Shown here piece by piece: positions 62,838 through 64,000 of a DNA stretch of 64,000 nt; within the stretch, counting starts at the first letter, position 1; the number at the start of each line of letters is the position of its first letter. The stretch is taken from contig JAIFKU010000088.1 of assembly GCA_020049495.1 (NCBI GenBank), positions 1 to 64,000 on the forward strand, written 5' to 3'. Source of the DNA: Accumulibacter sp. GTDB lineage: Bacteria; Pseudomonadota; Gammaproteobacteria; Burkholderiales; Rhodocyclaceae. The notes below the pieces were generated by a model. It made no database searches, was not told the DNA's origin, and saw only the letters and a program-made list of their open reading frames with translations. The translations under genes and the position numbers were made by a program.

Positions 62838-63638
62838 ATGCTCAAAGGTTATACGCTTCCGCGTACCCCTCGCGGCACCTCGAGCCTGGCACCCGCTCCG
62901 CCCTGGCACTACGTCGGAACTGCCCTGGCGGTCGAATTCGACGCCGACCCGTCGGCCGCAGCGAAGTTTCTCCCGGCAGGACTGGAGCTGCATTCGGGGC
63001 GCTGCGCCGCCTATTTCATTGACTGGCAATATGCCAGCGAAAGCGGTAACGAGTACCTCGATCCCGTGCGCAGCCAGTACCGTGAAACGATCATCCTGCT
63101 TTCGGCGCAGTTTGAAGGAACGCCAGTTGCCTATTGCCCGTTCATCTGGGTCGATCAGGATGTCTCGCTGATGCGCGGCTTGGCTCAGGGCTGGCCGAAA
63201 CAGATCGGCTCGATCTGGATTACCCGGGCTTACGAGTTGCCGTCAAAAGCCGCTCCGCTGGTAGGTCCGGGCGGCCGGTTCGGGGCCACGCTGGCGGCCA
63301 AGGACAGACGCCTGATCGAAGCGCAGGTTTGTCTGCGTGAACAGACCGATACGCTGCCCTCGCCGAGTTTCGCCAAGGCGGTCAATACACGGCTTTTCCC
63401 GGAGCTGAGCGCCGGCAAGCATGAGCAGCCGGCCGTGCACGAACTGGTTCAACTGAAATCGCGCGACGTGCGCATTTCGCCGATCTGGACAGGCGAGGCC
63501 GAGATGCAGATTTTCGACCACCCCTATCTCGAACTCCCCGACCTGAAACCGCTGGCGGTGATCGCGGGTTATCGCTTCACGTTTGCGCTCACCGTCGACG
63601 ATCTGCTCTTCCTGCGCGATTTGAGAACCCCGACCTGA
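62838..63638 (+). CDS. Acetoacetate decarboxylase family protein
   Basis: [53 protein letters not shown]. Confidence 0.78.
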   Translation: MLKGYTLPRTPRGTSSLAPAPPWHYVGTALAVEFDADPSAAAKFLPAGLELHSGRCAAYFIDWQYASESGNEYLDPVRSQYRETIILLSAQFEGTPVAYCPFIWVDQDVSLMRGLAQGWPKQIGSIWITRAYELPSKAAPLVGPGGRFGATLAAKDRRLIEAQVCLREQTDTLPSPSFAKAVNTRLFPELSAGKHEQPAVHELVQLKSRDVRISPIWTGEAEMQIFDHPYLELPDLKPLAVIAGYRFTFALTVDDLLFLRDLRTPT

Positions 63639-63703
63639 GCCGGTTTGTCAGGCGCCGAGTACCCTTGGGGTCAGTTTTGCATGATGGATATTCACGGGAC
63701 GTG

Positions 63704-64000
63704 ATGGTGACTGACCGGACAGAGAAAACAGGCGCCATCGTCATCGGCGCCGGCATTGTCGGGCTGGCCTGCGCCCGTGCGCTTGCCGAAAAGGGCTTCG
63801 AGACCATCATCCTCGAACGCCACGCCGCTTTCGGGCAGGAAACCAGCTCGCGCAACAGCGAAGTCATTCACGCCGGACTCTACTACCCCAGCCATTCCCT
63901 GAAAGCCGGCCTGTGTGTCGACGGCAGTCGCCGTCTCTACGAATACGCGGTGGCAAGAGGCATTGCCCATAGACGCTGCGGGAAACTGATCGTCGCCACG
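63704..64000 (+). CDS. FAD-dependent oxidoreductase, LhgO (L-2-hydroxyglutarate oxidase)-like, truncated by window end
   Basis: [30 protein letters not shown]...[19 protein letters not shown]. Confidence 0.9.
   Translation, partial: MVTDRTEKTGAIVIGAGIVGLACARALAEKGFETIILERHAAFGQETSSRNSEVIHAGLYYPSHSLKAGLCVDGSRRLYEYAVARGIAHRRCGKLIVAT

Noticed and set aside
1-64000. Anti-phage defence island, prophage or CRISPR array
   Set aside because: No Cas, restriction-modification, toxin-antitoxin, Abi, retron or phage structural genes were recognised in any frame

Overview
The window is a GC-rich chromosomal segment that looks betaproteobacterial (Rhodocyclaceae-like, judged from gene content and order only). 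No rRNA, tRNA, CRISPR array, prophage or recognisable anti-phage island was seen. Main blocks: (1) 1-12 kb, an accessory sugar-acid/acyl-CoA region with GarR-like reductase, beta-propeller lipoprotein, RidA, LysR regulator, an orphan TRAP DctP, AlsE/Rpe-like epimerase, IolB-like isomerase, cupin, SDR and a 921-aa MDR/enoyl-CoA-hydratase fusion; a decayed IS256-family remnant lies at its edge. (2) 12.5-25.6 kb, a CHASE hybrid histidine kinase, a lactonase, metH with a structured leader, and murB. (3) 25.8-28.6 kb, pteridine-reductase-like SDR, ttcA, a cyclase-FHA protein and PsiF. (4) 28.6-38.9 kb, a long minus-strand gene train ribBA-ribH-nusB-thiL-pgpA-cinA-recA-recX-lptB-rpoN-hpf-ptsN-hprK. 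(5) 39-49 kb, asnS, an asparaginase N-domain protein, livKHMGF, ribE, leuA and an Lrp regulator. (6) 49.4-57.1 kb, a frameshifted hybrid kinase, a pseudouridine synthase, prc and a RIO-like kinase. (7) 57.4-61 kb, the most exciting locus: a periplasmic MsrA, CcdA, periplasmic thioredoxin and Met-rich repeat peptide operon divergent from an ECF sigma/NrsF (DUF1109) pair. Both divergent units carry exact GTAACC-N16-CGAA promoter motifs, suggesting a thiol-driven variant of the SigF/NrsF/MrpX reactive-chlorine scavenging system. (8) 61-64 kb, acyl-CoA ligase, acetoacetate-decarboxylase-like protein and a truncated LhgO-like oxidoreductase. All functional calls rest on recognising motifs in the translations; no database search was run.
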